A stretch of 49,070 nucleotides of DNA, taken from a bacterium. GTDB taxonomy: Bacteria; Chloroflexota; Dormibacteria; Dormibacterales; Dormibacteraceae. The translations under genes and the position numbers were made by a program. The stretch covers positions 1 to 49,070 of the forward strand of contig CADDZO010000003.1 in the NCBI GenBank assembly GCA_902812395.1. Direction: 5' to 3'. Under the pieces are notes generated by a model. That model worked only from the letters and a program-made list of their open reading frames with translations, had not been told where the DNA came from and made no database searches. Shown piece by piece: positions 1 through 8,547 of the stretch (its first letter is position 1; every line of letters begins with the position of its first letter).

Positions 1-142
1 CGCTGCCCGCGCCCAGGAACAGGGCTCCCTTCAGCACCGCGTGGTTGAGCGCGTGCAGGCAGAGCGCGACCACGGCCAGCGCCTCCAGCATCGGCCGGCC
101 GAGGCTGCGGAACAGCAGCGCGGCGCCACTATGCGGCTTCTA
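1..142 (-). pseudogene. Fragment of a proton-pumping NADH dehydrogenase/hydrogenase-4 type membrane subunit
   Basis: Read on the minus strand, this stretch encodes ...LFRSLGRPMLEALAVVALC followed by LHALNHAVLKGALFLGAGS. The ALNHAxxKGxLFLGAG pattern is characteristic of the antiporter-like subunits of complex I, Mrp and hydrogenase-4 (NuoL/HyfB family), in the helix carrying conserved His and Lys. The frame continues off the left edge of the window. On its N-terminal side it stops at a TAG (complement of 140-142), only four codons before recognisable sequence. The several hundred residues expected upstream are therefore missing and the piece is a relic or truncated copy. An unrelated epimerase remnant begins about 40 bases away. 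Assignment rests on roughly 40 residues. Confidence 0.5.
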
Positions 143-182
143 CGGCGACCCCGCCGACGCGGAGTGACGCAGGCGACAGCTC

Positions 183-537
183 ATGGTTATCCGAGAGGGC
201 AAAGGCGTCATGTCCTTCGTGCACCTCGACGATGCCGCCGCCGCGACCGTGCTTGCCCTGGACCGGGACGGTCCGGTCATTTACCACGTCACCGATGACG
301 AGCCGGCCCCGATGTGCGACTGGGTGCCTGGCTGAGGCACTCGGCGCCAAGGCCCGCCACATACCGATGTGGGTGGCCCCGCTGTTCATGGGCGAGGGGC
401 TGGCCATGATCACCGAGTCCCGGGGGGCATCCAATGCCCGGGCCAGGCGCGAGCTCGGCTGGGTGCCTCGGTACCCGACCTGGCGAGAGGGCTTCTTCGC
501 CGCCTACTGCCGAGGGGCGGTCGAGGCCGGCGTTTGA
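183..537 (+). pseudogene. NAD-dependent epimerase/dehydratase, C-terminal remnant with frameshift
   Basis: The first frame from the ATG at 183 encodes GVMSFVHLDDAAAATVLAL...YHVTDDEPAP, the typical late part of short-chain NAD(P)-dependent epimerase/dehydratase proteins. It ends at a TGA at 333-335. The protein sense continues in the next frame from about 325 (LAEALGAKARHIPMWVAPLF ... TESRGASNARARRELGWVPR) to the stop at 535-537, which is the normal C-terminus of this family. One frameshift near 325-335 thus breaks the gene. The N-terminal Rossmann half (GxxGxxG and YxxxK) is absent upstream, where a TGA lies at 165-167. This is a non-functional remnant. Its sugar or alcohol substrate cannot be inferred. 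Confidence 0.65.
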
Positions 538-570
538 GCCGGCAGCACTGCGAGGCCGTGGGACACCTCG

Positions 571-668
571 CGACTGGACCGTCGGGGCCGTAAGAACCAG
601 AACATTTGCGTCAGGCACCCGGCCGCATACCGACGGGGAATCTCGTCCAGGGCGGGGCGGATGTCAAC
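571..668 (+). repeat. Degraded transposon right-end relic resembling an omegaRNA scaffold (copy B)
   Basis: From about 571 to 668 this sequence aligns by eye with 29456-29560. Shared elements in order are GACTGGAC, a CCG-AAGA-CCA block, CACCCGGC, CCGAC, GGGAATCTC and a terminal GGATGTCAAC. In the second copy the segment between GGGAATCTC and GGATGTCAAC folds into a perfect hairpin; here the hairpin has decayed. Right ends of this shape are typical of IS200/IS605 and IS607 elements that carry tnpB, where they form the guide-adjacent part of the omegaRNA. No tnpB lies beside it. It sits at the 3' side of a decayed minus-strand gene. Confidence 0.5.
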
Positions 669-689
669 GGTGAGGCGCCAGGACGCCGG

Positions 690-1255
690 ATACGATGCCG
701 GCAAGGGCGGCGACGTGGATTGCTCCGCCGCGGCCAAGAAGGTGCCGACTGAGAGGACCAGCGCGAGCACGGTGGGAGTGGCGTTGGCGAGACAGGCGAT
801 GCCGAGATCAGCGTCAGGATGGACTCCCTCCGAGCGAGGTGCGGATGATCGTGCTCCTGTCGTCGATCGACGTCCGGTTGGCGTTCCTGATCGCTGGCTG
901 GATCAGGAAGAGGAGCCGGTTCACGGACACCGAACCGAGGCAGACCACGCCGACGCCAGCGGTGAGCACGGCACGGTGCAGACTGAACGGCAGGGCTCCG
1001 GTGCCCAGGCACACCGAGCCGGCGAGCGCGATCCCGTAGGCCACGTCACCGGAGGGGAGGGCAAGTCCATCCGGGCGCGGCAGCCACAGTGAGGAGCCCA
1101 TCGGCAGAGGGCCGGCAAGGCCCAGGCCAGGGCGGGTGCCTCGGTGTCGCTGGTTACTGGGGCCGGATCACCAAGTACACGACCAGCGGCGCCAGCCCGG
1201 CGAGCGGCAGCCTCAACAGCTCTGCCGGCCAGCTTGCGGGCGAGGGAGCGGTCAC
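690..1255 (-). pseudogene. Decayed multi-pass membrane protein remnant
   Basis: On the minus strand, hydrophobic pieces in different frames follow one another. LRLPLAGLAPLVVYLVIR lies near 1230-1160. VAYGIALAGSVCLGTGALPF and LTAGVGVVCLGSVSVNRLLF lie near 1045-915. ALVLSVGTFLAAA lies near 765-725. The order and spacing look like a small integral membrane protein of the VC0807/DUF3159-like type that has lost its frame at least twice. The 3' end runs into the transposon relic at 571-668. Region 1256-1682 holds no gene I can support. The family assignment is tentative; the statement that this is a broken membrane protein is firmer. Confidence 0.35.
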
Positions 1256-1682
1256 CAAGCGCCTCGGGCCTCTGCCGGTTGCTCGCGTAGGCCAGCCGTG
1301 GCCGCATCGACGATCTGCCGCGGGTGAGTCGGGACGATGGCGCTTCGCCCCCTTGACAATGGCCGGTTGCAACCAGGGCTGCCGGGCGGGGAGCGTTGAG
1401 GACGGACCAGCGGACTGGCCTGGCCGCGGCGACCAGGGGCAGGAAGAGGCCCTGGTTGGAAAGGGGCCAGGGCGCGACGCCGAGGCGCGCCGGAGCTGGT
1501 GACCAATGCCGGATGCCCAAAGCTGGCTGTAGGGGGTGGAAGGAGGACCTGCGACCGCACTCCCTTGCCAAGCTGGTGGTTGGAATCCGCTTGCCACAAC
1601 AGCCGAAAGGGCTCATGATGAGCACAGCGGCTTTGGCTACAGGGAGGGGCCCCCGGCCAACAGAAGAGAGGAGAGATGCATC

Positions 1683-3044
1683 ATGAGCGAGCTCTGGAAG
1701 GGACAGATCTCGCGCCGCGACTTGCTCAAGGGAGCTGCCACCGTCGGGCTTGGCGCGGCCGCGGCCGCGTGTGGCCCGGCGGGCGTCCCGACCAAGAAGG
1801 CGGCAACCGGTGCCGGGCTCAACAAGTCGCTCAGCATCCTCCAGTGGAGCCACTTCATCCCCGCCTACGACGCCTGGCTCGACGCGTTCGCCGCCGACTG
1901 GGGCCGGAGAAACAGGATCCCCACCACCGTCGACCACATCAACACCTACGACCTGCCCGCCCGGATCGCGTCCGAGGCGGCCACGCATGCCGGCCACGAC
2001 ATGATCGAGATGAACGCCCAGATCCTCACCTACCTGTATGAGAAGGACCTGGTGGAGATGGACGATGTGCTCAGCTACGCGGAGAGCAAGCTGGGTCCGG
2101 CAGAACCAATAGCCAAGAGAGTTGCGTTCGTCCACGGCCGCTGGCTTGGGTGGACAGATTTCTATATCGCCATCATGCCGATCGTCCGCACCGATCTAGC
2201 CCAGCAATATGGCTACAGTGTGGATCAACTCAAGACCTGGACCGACTACATGAACATGGCAGCGGTGGGGAAGAGCAATGGTCACGCCGCTGGTCTCGCC
2301 ATCTCGCACTGCAACGACGCCAACCACAACTGGCGGGCCGTGATGTACAACATGGGAGCCAGTATCGTGGAGCACGATAGCAAGACCCTTGCCATCGACA
2401 AGCCGGAGTTCCGCCAGTTTCTGGAGTTCGCGCAGGAGTTCTACACCAAAGCCAACACGCCAGAGGTGTTCGCATGGGACGATGCCTCTGACAACAGGTG
2501 GCTCGACTCGGGGGTGGGTGTCTACATTCACGACGCGATCAGCTCGATGCGCAGCGTCCAGTCGACAAACCCGACCCTTTACAAGAACCTGGCGCTACGG
2601 CCACCAGAGGCTGGCCCCGGCATGCCCAAGGGCGCGACGGTGGTGGACCCCAACTGCTACATCATCTGGAACTGGTCGAAGAACCAGGAAGCGGCCAAGG
2701 AGTTCCTCAAGTACTACATCGACCACTACCACGAGGCGTTCCTCAACTCGCAGCTCTACAACATGCCGACGCATGCGAACCCTTGGAAGCACCAGCTCTT
2801 CACCGACCCCGCTTACGGCGGCCAATGGGCGTCGCCCGAGTTCGCACCGCTCCAGGAGGTCCGTGGCGAGAAGGCTCTTGACTTCGGCTATCCTGGCGAG
2901 CCCAACTACCAGGCCAACCAGGTGTTGGCCCAGTACATCCTGCCCGACACCGTGGCTACGGCAGTCAGGACGCCTGGCAGCGCCGGAGTGGATGCGGCGC
3001 TTAGCTTCATCAGGCAACAGCTCGCGACGATCTACAAGTCTTGA
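1683..3044 (+). CDS. ABC transporter extracellular solute-binding lipoprotein (Tat-exported)
   Basis: This 453-residue substrate-binding protein resembles the sugar-type (family 1) binding proteins that deliver ligand to MalF/MalG-like permeases. The N-terminus carries a twin-arginine motif (SRRDLLKG, Arg11-Arg12), a hydrophobic stretch and a lipobox ending at Cys30 (AAAAC). It should leave by the Tat system and be lipid-anchored. The body shows family features such as the asparagine-rich ligand region (SHCNDANHNW) and late segments like EAAKEFLKYY. I chose the ATG at 1683 because a purine-rich site (AGAAGAGAGGAGAG) lies just upstream and the Tat signal begins directly after. Permeases follow on both strands. 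The substrate is unknown; a carbohydrate or polyol is the default inference. Confidence 0.9.
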   Translation: MSELWKGQISRRDLLKGAATVGLGAAAAACGPAGVPTKKAATGAGLNKSLSILQWSHFIPAYDAWLDAFAADWGRRNRIPTTVDHINTYDLPARIASEAATHAGHDMIEMNAQILTYLYEKDLVEMDDVLSYAESKLGPAEPIAKRVAFVHGRWLGWTDFYIAIMPIVRTDLAQQYGYSVDQLKTWTDYMNMAAVGKSNGHAAGLAISHCNDANHNWRAVMYNMGASIVEHDSKTLAIDKPEFRQFLEFAQEFYTKANTPEVFAWDDASDNRWLDSGVGVYIHDAISSMRSVQSTNPTLYKNLALRPPEAGPGMPKGATVVDPNCYIIWNWSKNQEAAKEFLKYYIDHYHEAFLNSQLYNMPTHANPWKHQLFTDPAYGGQWASPEFAPLQEVRGEKALDFGYPGEPNYQANQVLAQYILPDTVATAVRTPGSAGVDAALSFIRQQLATIYKS

Positions 3045-3083
3045 GAGAGGAGTGGGGCCTGGCCAGCCCTTCTCTGGAGCTGG

Positions 3084-4970
3084 TCAGGCCCCCTCCAGCA
3101 ACGCGGCTCTGAGGCCTCGGACGTAATAGCGCCCCAGGCTCGCACAGACCGCCACGATCGGCAACGTCGACAGGATGATGGCCCCGTTTGCGTTGGCCCA
3201 CTCATCCAGATCGAGCGCGTGGATGCCGAGTCCGACCGGCAGGGTGGTGGTGCTGTTGGTGAGGGAGAACAGGTCGGCGTAGAGGACGTCCGAGCCCATC
3301 ATCCCAACCCCGAAGATGGCGGCCGCAATGACGACCGGCCAGCACATGGGCAGAACGATGCGGAAGAAGACCCGAAGTCGGCCTCCGTCCAGCCACGCAT
3401 GCTCCTCGACCTCTCGGTCCAGTCCCAGGAAGTACGAGTAGAAGAGCCAGGTCGAGAACGGGATCACCAGCGTGAGATAGGCAAGGACGATTCCGGTCAG
3501 CGTGTTGTCCAGGTGGACGGCCGAGTAGATCCGATAGAGAGGAAGGATCACCGCCATCTGTGGGATGAAGTAGGTGGCGAACAACAGCCGCGCAGCCCAG
3601 CGGGCGCCGGGAGGTTGGAACCGGGCCAGCCCGTACCCCGCCATCATGGATACCGCCAACCCGACCGCAAGAACGCTGCCGAACACGATCAGGGTGTTGC
3701 GCCCCCAGATCAGCAGCTGGGGATCGTGCAAGGCCTGCCCGAGGGCGCTGAAGTCGGGGCGGTACGCCCAGAAGATCTGGCCGCCGGGATACTCGCTGAC
3801 CGGTTTGATGGCCTGGATGGCGGTGTAGTAGACGGGGAAGATGTGGAAGGCGAAGACGACCAGTGCGGCAAGGACTCCGGCCGCCACCGCAACCCGTTGC
3901 CAGCCTGGGGACGAGGTGTGGGGCGAGCGTCGGCGGGTCGCCGCCGAAACAGGAACCGCCCGGTAGGGGGTGCGGGTGTCGGCCTCGAGACGCCATGAGT
4001 CGACGCCGGGCACACGGTGGCGGGGCTCCCGCTCGATGAAGTGCAGTGCCGCCACCGCCAGCAGCACCGCCACCGGAACCTGGGTGAGGATGAGGGCGGC
4101 GGAGTAGCCAATCTTCCCGCCCAGGACCAGGTCCAGCCAGGCCTGGGTGCCGATCAGGGGCACGGTGATCCGTCCGCCGGTCTCCTGGTACATGGAGACG
4201 AAGTCGAGATAGGTGATGGTCAGCGCTACTGCCAGGGCAAGGACCGTCATCCGCCGGTTGAGCGGCATCACGACGCGCCAGAAGTAGCGCCACCGGCTGC
4301 GCGCCTCCAGGCGACCGTACTCCAGCAACTCCTCGGGAATGGCGTTGAGGCCGGCGAGCAGGAAGATGGCGATGATCGAGGAGCCGCGCCAGACGTTCAT
4401 GATCCCGATGCTGACCACCTGCCAGGTACCGATCCCGAAGAGGCCGTCCACGAAGAACTTGGCCTGGATCGCCTGGAGCGTGTAGAAGGAGTTGAACGGT
4501 GGCAGGAGCAGCCAATACCAGGCGAAGGCGGCAAAGGAGCTGGGTACCGCCCAGGGGATGAAGACGGCCAGGAAGACGATGGCCCGACCCCAGAACTGCC
4601 ACCAGAGCAGCAGTGCCGTCGCGAGGCCGACCGCGAACTCGACCGCGGCGGTGGCCAGCACCATGAACGCGGTGTTGCGGGCGGCTGCCCAGAAGGTGGG
4701 GTCGGAGAAGATCTGCAGGTAGTTTTGGACACCAATGAACCGTCCCGGCGACGTGACCGTGGCGTCTGAGAAGCTGGTGGCGACGTCGTAGACGATGGGG
4801 AAGAGGAGCAGACCGAACACACAGGCGAGCGCGGGTAGGCACAGGAGATAACCGATCTCCCATTGCCTGCGGAGCACACGTCGTCCCGCCAGGTTCTGTG
4901 GCGCCGCGATTGCCCTCTGGTCGATGACGCCCAGCGCTCTTCCTCCTCGGCGGCTACCGCGGCCCCTCAT
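3084..4970 (-). CDS. Fused MalF-MalG-type ABC transporter permease (two permease domains in one chain)
   Basis: One uninterrupted 628-residue frame contains two complete binding-protein-dependent permease domains. Domain 1 (about residues 35-325) opens with YLLCLPALACVFGLLLFPIV. It includes NYLQIFSDPTFWAAARNT and a degenerate EAA loop (EEYGRLEARSRWRYFWRVVMP-like region). Domain 2 (about 365-628) contains VFAFHIFPVYYTAIQAIKP and a clearer EAA loop (EEHAWLDGGRLRVFFRIVLP). The linker is short, basic and proline-rich. MalF and MalG homologues are normally separate proteins. Convergent with the binding protein gene (40 bases apart) and divergent from a second permease pair. No ATPase gene is nearby. 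The start is the ATG at 4970; no strong ribosome site is visible, so a nearby alternative start is possible. Confidence 0.85.
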   Translation of the reverse strand: MRGRGSRRGGRALGVIDQRAIAAPQNLAGRRVLRRQWEIGYLLCLPALACVFGLLLFPIVYDVATSFSDATVTSPGRFIGVQNYLQIFSDPTFWAAARNTAFMVLATAAVEFAVGLATALLLWWQFWGRAIVFLAVFIPWAVPSSFAAFAWYWLLLPPFNSFYTLQAIQAKFFVDGLFGIGTWQVVSIGIMNVWRGSSIIAIFLLAGLNAIPEELLEYGRLEARSRWRYFWRVVMPLNRRMTVLALAVALTITYLDFVSMYQETGGRITVPLIGTQAWLDLVLGGKIGYSAALILTQVPVAVLLAVAALHFIEREPRHRVPGVDSWRLEADTRTPYRAVPVSAATRRRSPHTSSPGWQRVAVAAGVLAALVVFAFHIFPVYYTAIQAIKPVSEYPGGQIFWAYRPDFSALGQALHDPQLLIWGRNTLIVFGSVLAVGLAVSMMAGYGLARFQPPGARWAARLLFATYFIPQMAVILPLYRIYSAVHLDNTLTGIVLAYLTLVIPFSTWLFYSYFLGLDREVEEHAWLDGGRLRVFFRIVLPMCWPVVIAAAIFGVGMMGSDVLYADLFSLTNSTTTLPVGLGIHALDLDEWANANGAIILSTLPIVAVCASLGRYYVRGLRAALLEGA

Positions 4971-4983
4971 ACTACGACGGCGC

Positions 4984-5012
4984 TTGTGCGTGGGCGTGAT
5001 TCGGCCTATGCT
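4984..5012 (+). promoter_or_regulatory. Predicted sigma70-type promoter for the permease pair
   Basis: TTGTGC (4984-4989), a 17-base spacer, then TATGCT (5007-5012). Transcription would start near 5019, leaving a leader of about 40 bases with GGAGGA ahead of the ATG at 5061. The spacing is ideal and both boxes are reasonable matches. Confidence 0.5.
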
Positions 5013-5060
5013 GAGACCGACAGCAGCGGCGCGCGCCCTGCGGAGGAACGGAGGAGATCG

Positions 5061-6011
5061 ATGGCGGAGACCGCCGAGCAGGCCCGGGCAGTCGCGCTCC
5101 GACTTGCCCGCGCCCGGCGGCGTCGCCACTGGGGCGAGGTCGCTGCTGGCTATGCCCTGGTCTCGCCGGCGATCCTGTATATCCTGGTTCTTGTCGCCTA
5201 TCCCTTCTTCCTGGCACTCTACTTCAGCCTCAGCAACGTCACCGTCGCAGGTGGGTACGGTGGATTCGTTGGGCTGGCGAACTACCTCAGCATCATTCAC
5301 AACTCGGTCTTCATCAAGGCGCTTGAGAACTCGCTCTCCTTCACGTTCTTTGCCGAGATCGGCAAGGCCGTGCTTGGGATCGGCCTTGCCTTCCTCCTTC
5401 TGCAAACGCTGCGAGGGAAGAAGATCATTCGTGGCTTCCTGCTGATCCCCTTCACCATGCCGCTTCCCCTCGCCCTTCTCGGCTGGAAGTGGATGTACGA
5501 CCCTCAGTTCAGTGTGATCAACCGAGTCTTCGGGGACATGCTGCACATCATGCACCACCCCTATCCGGTCTGGTTAGGGGACCCGATCTTCTCCTGGTTC
5601 GCCATCCTGATCGTGAACATCTGGCGCGGCTTCCCATTTGCGGGCGTGATCGTGCTGGCAGGACTCACGTCCATACCCAAAGACATCTTGGATGCTGCCA
5701 AGGTTGACGGTGCCGGTTTCTTCCGGACCTGGCACTTCATCATTGTGCCGTTGATCGCACCGATTCTCTTCATTGGCTTGATCTATGATGTGACGTTTAC
5801 CCTCGGCGACATCACAGTTGTCAACATCCTCACCTCTGGTGGGCCGAACAACGCGACGGAGATACTGCCCCAGCTCGCCTACCAGAACGGCATCGTGGGT
5901 GGCAACCTGGCCAGCGGCGCGGCCGACGCCTTGATACTCTTCCCGCTTCTGCTCGCAGGACTCATCCTCTTCCTGAGGATGCTCTTCCGGAGGACGACAG
6001 TAGAAGAATGA
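5061..6011 (+). CDS. ABC transporter permease, MalF-like
   Basis: A 316-residue inner-membrane permease subunit of a binding-protein-dependent sugar-type importer. Six hydrophobic segments are evident, starting with GYALVSPAILYILVLVAYPF. The C-terminal cytoplasmic coupling loop reads DAAKVDGAGFFRTWHFIIVP, a good match to the EAA motif that contacts the ATPase. The late segment TSGGPNNATEILPQLAYQNG is typical of MalF/UgpA-type subunits. The ATG at 5061 is preceded by GGAGGA and GGAGGAGAT. It overlaps the next permease by four bases (ATGA), so the two are translationally coupled. It is probably the partner of the 6008-6901 subunit and of the lipoprotein at 1683. Confidence 0.92.
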   Translation: MAETAEQARAVALRLARARRRRHWGEVAAGYALVSPAILYILVLVAYPFFLALYFSLSNVTVAGGYGGFVGLANYLSIIHNSVFIKALENSLSFTFFAEIGKAVLGIGLAFLLLQTLRGKKIIRGFLLIPFTMPLPLALLGWKWMYDPQFSVINRVFGDMLHIMHHPYPVWLGDPIFSWFAILIVNIWRGFPFAGVIVLAGLTSIPKDILDAAKVDGAGFFRTWHFIIVPLIAPILFIGLIYDVTFTLGDITVVNILTSGGPNNATEILPQLAYQNGIVGGNLASGAADALILFPLLLAGLILFLRMLFRRTTVEE

Positions 6012-6901
6012 GCGCGACCGTGGCGGCGGTAGGCGTGGAACGGCCTGTGCGCCGGCGCCTGGGCGGACGAAGACTCCGCAATCGGGCGCTTCTGTACCTG
6101 GCTCTCGCCTTCTATCTGGTCGTTGCTTGCTTCCCCGTCTACTACATGCTGATGTCGACGCTCAAGGCCGACTATGACCTTATCGATCCAACCGTCAACC
6201 CGTTGTGGTTCAAACGTCCGCTCGGGCTTGAGCACTTCCAGCAGCTCTTTTCCCAGACTGGGTTCTCTATCTGGGCTGCCAACACAGCAGTCGTAGCTGG
6301 TTGTGTGCTGGGAATCACCCTGGCCGTCTGCATTCCGGGCGGCTACGCGCTTGCGCGTCTGCGGGTGCCCGGTGGACAACACATGGCCATCGGTATCTTC
6401 CTCACCTACCTCATCCCCCCGATCCTTCTCTTCATCCCGCTCAACCAGCTCATCACCAACGTGTTCAACCTGGGCAACACCCGCTGGGCGCTGGTGGTGG
6501 CCTACCCCACCTTCACCATCCCCTTCTGCCTGTGGCTGATGATGGGGTTCTTCAAGCGTGTGCCGCGAGAGATCGAAGAGGCAGCGCTAGTTGACGGATG
6601 TAATCGATGGCAGGCGGTGCGACACGTGGTCCTGCCGGTGAGCGTTCCAGGCATCATTACGGCCGGAGTCTTCGCTTTCACGCTATCGATGCAGGACTTC
6701 ATCTATGCGCTGGTGATGGTCTCCTCGTCCGCCCAACAGGTGATCAACATCGCCGTCCCGACGGAGCTCATCCGGGGCGACGTCTATTTCTGGGGCGAGT
6801 TGCTGGCTGCGGCGTTGCTCCCGGGAGTCATCATCGCCTTCATTTACAACTTCTTCCTCGACTACTTCGTCCAGGGCATCACGGGCGGCATCGGTCGCTG
6901 A
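6008..6901 (+). CDS. ABC transporter permease, MalG-like
   Basis: A 297-residue MalG-type permease. After a basic N-terminus come LALAFYLVVACFPVYYMLMS and the MalG-typical STLKADYDLIDPTVNPLW periplasmic entry. The coupling loop EEAALVDGCNRWQAVRHVVL followed by P is an excellent EAA motif. The start ATG at 6008 overlaps the stop of the upstream permease by four bases. With its partner it forms a full heterodimeric channel. The fused permease on the other strand would form a second one, so the locus encodes two alternative membrane parts with only one binding protein and no ATPase in the window. A shared MsmX-like ATPase encoded elsewhere is the likely energiser. Confidence 0.92.
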   Translation: MSATVAAVGVERPVRRRLGGRRLRNRALLYLALAFYLVVACFPVYYMLMSTLKADYDLIDPTVNPLWFKRPLGLEHFQQLFSQTGFSIWAANTAVVAGCVLGITLAVCIPGGYALARLRVPGGQHMAIGIFLTYLIPPILLFIPLNQLITNVFNLGNTRWALVVAYPTFTIPFCLWLMMGFFKRVPREIEEAALVDGCNRWQAVRHVVLPVSVPGIITAGVFAFTLSMQDFIYALVMVSSSAQQVINIAVPTELIRGDVYFWGELLAAALLPGVIIAFIYNFFLDYFVQGITGGIGR

Positions 6902-7325
6902 GAGAAGCGACCGGGGGCGATGCTTTCGGAGCACCGGCTCGCCGTAGCGAGGGAGATGTGCGGCTGCGCCGCCGGCGTGGCATCGTGCCCGATGGGGCGG
7001 GAGCCGCCGGCCCCGGGTGCGGACGCCTCCCAGTGGAGAGGCCGGGGCGAGGGGTGAGCCTGGGCCGCGCGGATGGGGCCCGCGGGCCCTGCTCCGGCCG
7101 CATCGTCTGCAAGCGGATGTGGCGGCCCGGGCCGGGGGAGGCGATCGACCTGAGGTCGGGGGAGTCCCGGAGCGATCCGGACGCTTCCGGCCACCGGGCT
7201 CGCACATCGAGGCGGTCTCGTACGGCGGGTGGTGTGCGGGCCGCGGGTTACCGGCTTGTCCGAGACCGTCGTCGCGTTTACGCTGACAGAGACGGGGGTG
7301 CCTTGCGGCGAAGGGAGGTCCTGCT
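6902..7325. other. Intergenic region, no gene supported
   Basis: This GC-rich stretch has no frame with recognisable protein sequence. It separates the transporter operon from the CoA-transferase gene and holds the promoter candidate at 7256-7284. Confidence 0.5.
7256..7284 (+). promoter_or_regulatory. Possible promoter for the CoA-transferase operon
   Basis: TTGTCC (7256-7261), 17 bases, then TACGCT (7279-7284), about 40 bases ahead of the start codon at 7326. Spacing is ideal, but the boxes are only moderate matches. Confidence 0.35.
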
Positions 7326-8537
7326 ATGGCGGCGGCGTTGGAGGGCGTGCGGGTGATCGATCTGACCCAGTTCGAGGCGGGAACCTCCTGCACCGAGACG
7401 CTGGCGTGGCTTGGAGCGGACGTGATCAAGGTGGAGCGGCCTGGGGCCGGGGAGCAGGGACGTCACGCCTCGGCCGACCTGCCCGGGGTCGACTCCTGGT
7501 ACTTCCTGTTGCTCAACGCCAACAAGCGCTCGATCACCCTCAACCTCCGCTCCGAGGAGGGTCGCAGGCTGCTGCAACGGCTGCTGGAGATGGGGGACGT
7601 CATGGTCGAGAACTTCGCCCCCGGCGTGATCGAGAGCCTGGGCTTTGGCTACGAGCGGGTCCGGGCCATCAACCAGCGCCTGATCTACGTCCAGATCAAG
7701 GGCTTCGCCTCTGACGGCCCCCGCCGGCGCTACCTTGCCTTCGATCCTGTTGCCCAGGCCGCGGGCGGAGCGGTGAGCCTCACCGGCGAACGGGGAGGGC
7801 CGCCGCTCAAACCCGGCCCTACCATCGGCGACACTGGCACCGGGCTGCACGCCGCGATCGGAGTTCTGGCCGCTCTCCACCAGCGCCAGCGCACGGGGGA
7901 AGGCCAGCACATCGAGGTGGCGATGCAGGACGCTGTCGTCAACTACTGCCGCATCTCCTTCTCCCGGCAGCTGCTCAGCGGCGTGGCGGGAGAGCGATGG
8001 GGCAACCAGAGCCAGCTCGGGCTCACCGCCCCGAGCAACGTCTACCCCTGCCGACCGGGGGGCCCGAACGACTACGTCTTCATCTACACCACCAGGGCCG
8101 GCAACCACCACTGGGAGCGCCTGCTGGATGCGATCGGGAGGCCGGAGTTGAAGGAAGACCAGCGATTCGCCGACCCGGAACGGAGGGCGTGGCACTGCGC
8201 AGAGGTGGACGCCATCATCTCCGCCTGGACGCAACAGCGGGACAAGTGGGAGGCGATGCGCATCCTGGGCGAGGCCGGCGTTCCCTGCAGCGCGGTGTTC
8301 GACACCTTGGAGCTGACCGAGGATCCAGATCTCAACTGGCGGGAGGTGATCGTGACCGTCGATCACCCCGTCCGGGGATGCTTCAAGATGCCCGGCTGGC
8401 CGGTGCGGATGGAACACTCGCACGTCCCGGTGCGAGCCGCACCCCTCCTTGGCGAGCACAACCGGGAGGTGTACACGGGGCTGCTGGGACTGGATGCGCG
8501 TGAGTTGGAACGCCTGGCCGCCACGGGCGTGATCTAG
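7326..8537 (+). CDS. CaiB/BaiF family (class III) CoA-transferase
   Basis: A 403-residue class III CoA-transferase, the family of formyl-CoA:oxalate CoA-transferase and CaiB. It moves CoA between carboxylic acids through an aspartyl intermediate. Family signatures are GVRVIDLTQFEAG near the N-terminus, WLGADVIKVERPGAGEQGR, a block beginning YFLLLNANKRSITLNL, and DVMVENFAPGVIESLGFGYE. The C-terminal half contains EAGVPCSAVFDTLELTEDP and the usual HPVRG...PGWPVRM segment. Length is normal for the family. GGGAGG lies 7-12 bases before the ATG. The ThDP enzyme gene follows after ten bases with its own GGAGG, so both are co-transcribed. The pair suggests activation of a 2-hydroxy acid or oxalate to its CoA ester, then C-C cleavage. 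The substrate itself is not readable. Confidence 0.9.
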   Translation: MAAALEGVRVIDLTQFEAGTSCTETLAWLGADVIKVERPGAGEQGRHASADLPGVDSWYFLLLNANKRSITLNLRSEEGRRLLQRLLEMGDVMVENFAPGVIESLGFGYERVRAINQRLIYVQIKGFASDGPRRRYLAFDPVAQAAGGAVSLTGERGGPPLKPGPTIGDTGTGLHAAIGVLAALHQRQRTGEGQHIEVAMQDAVVNYCRISFSRQLLSGVAGERWGNQSQLGLTAPSNVYPCRPGGPNDYVFIYTTRAGNHHWERLLDAIGRPELKEDQRFADPERRAWHCAEVDAIISAWTQQRDKWEAMRILGEAGVPCSAVFDTLELTEDPDLNWREVIVTVDHPVRGCFKMPGWPVRMEHSHVPVRAAPLLGEHNREVYTGLLGLDARELERLAATGVI

Positions 8538-8547
8538 GGAGGCAGAG

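Noticed and set aside
921-2135. Long minus-strand open frame (about 400 codons)
   Set aside because: Its upstream half is antisense to the clear binding-protein gene and its sequence is Arg/Pro/Ala-rich with no family features. Only short hydrophobic pieces near 700-1255 look like real protein relics.
4971-5558. N-terminal extension of the fused permease upstream of 4970
   Set aside because: It would overlap the well-supported divergent permease gene and its promoter, and it lacks membrane features. The chain proper starts near 4970.
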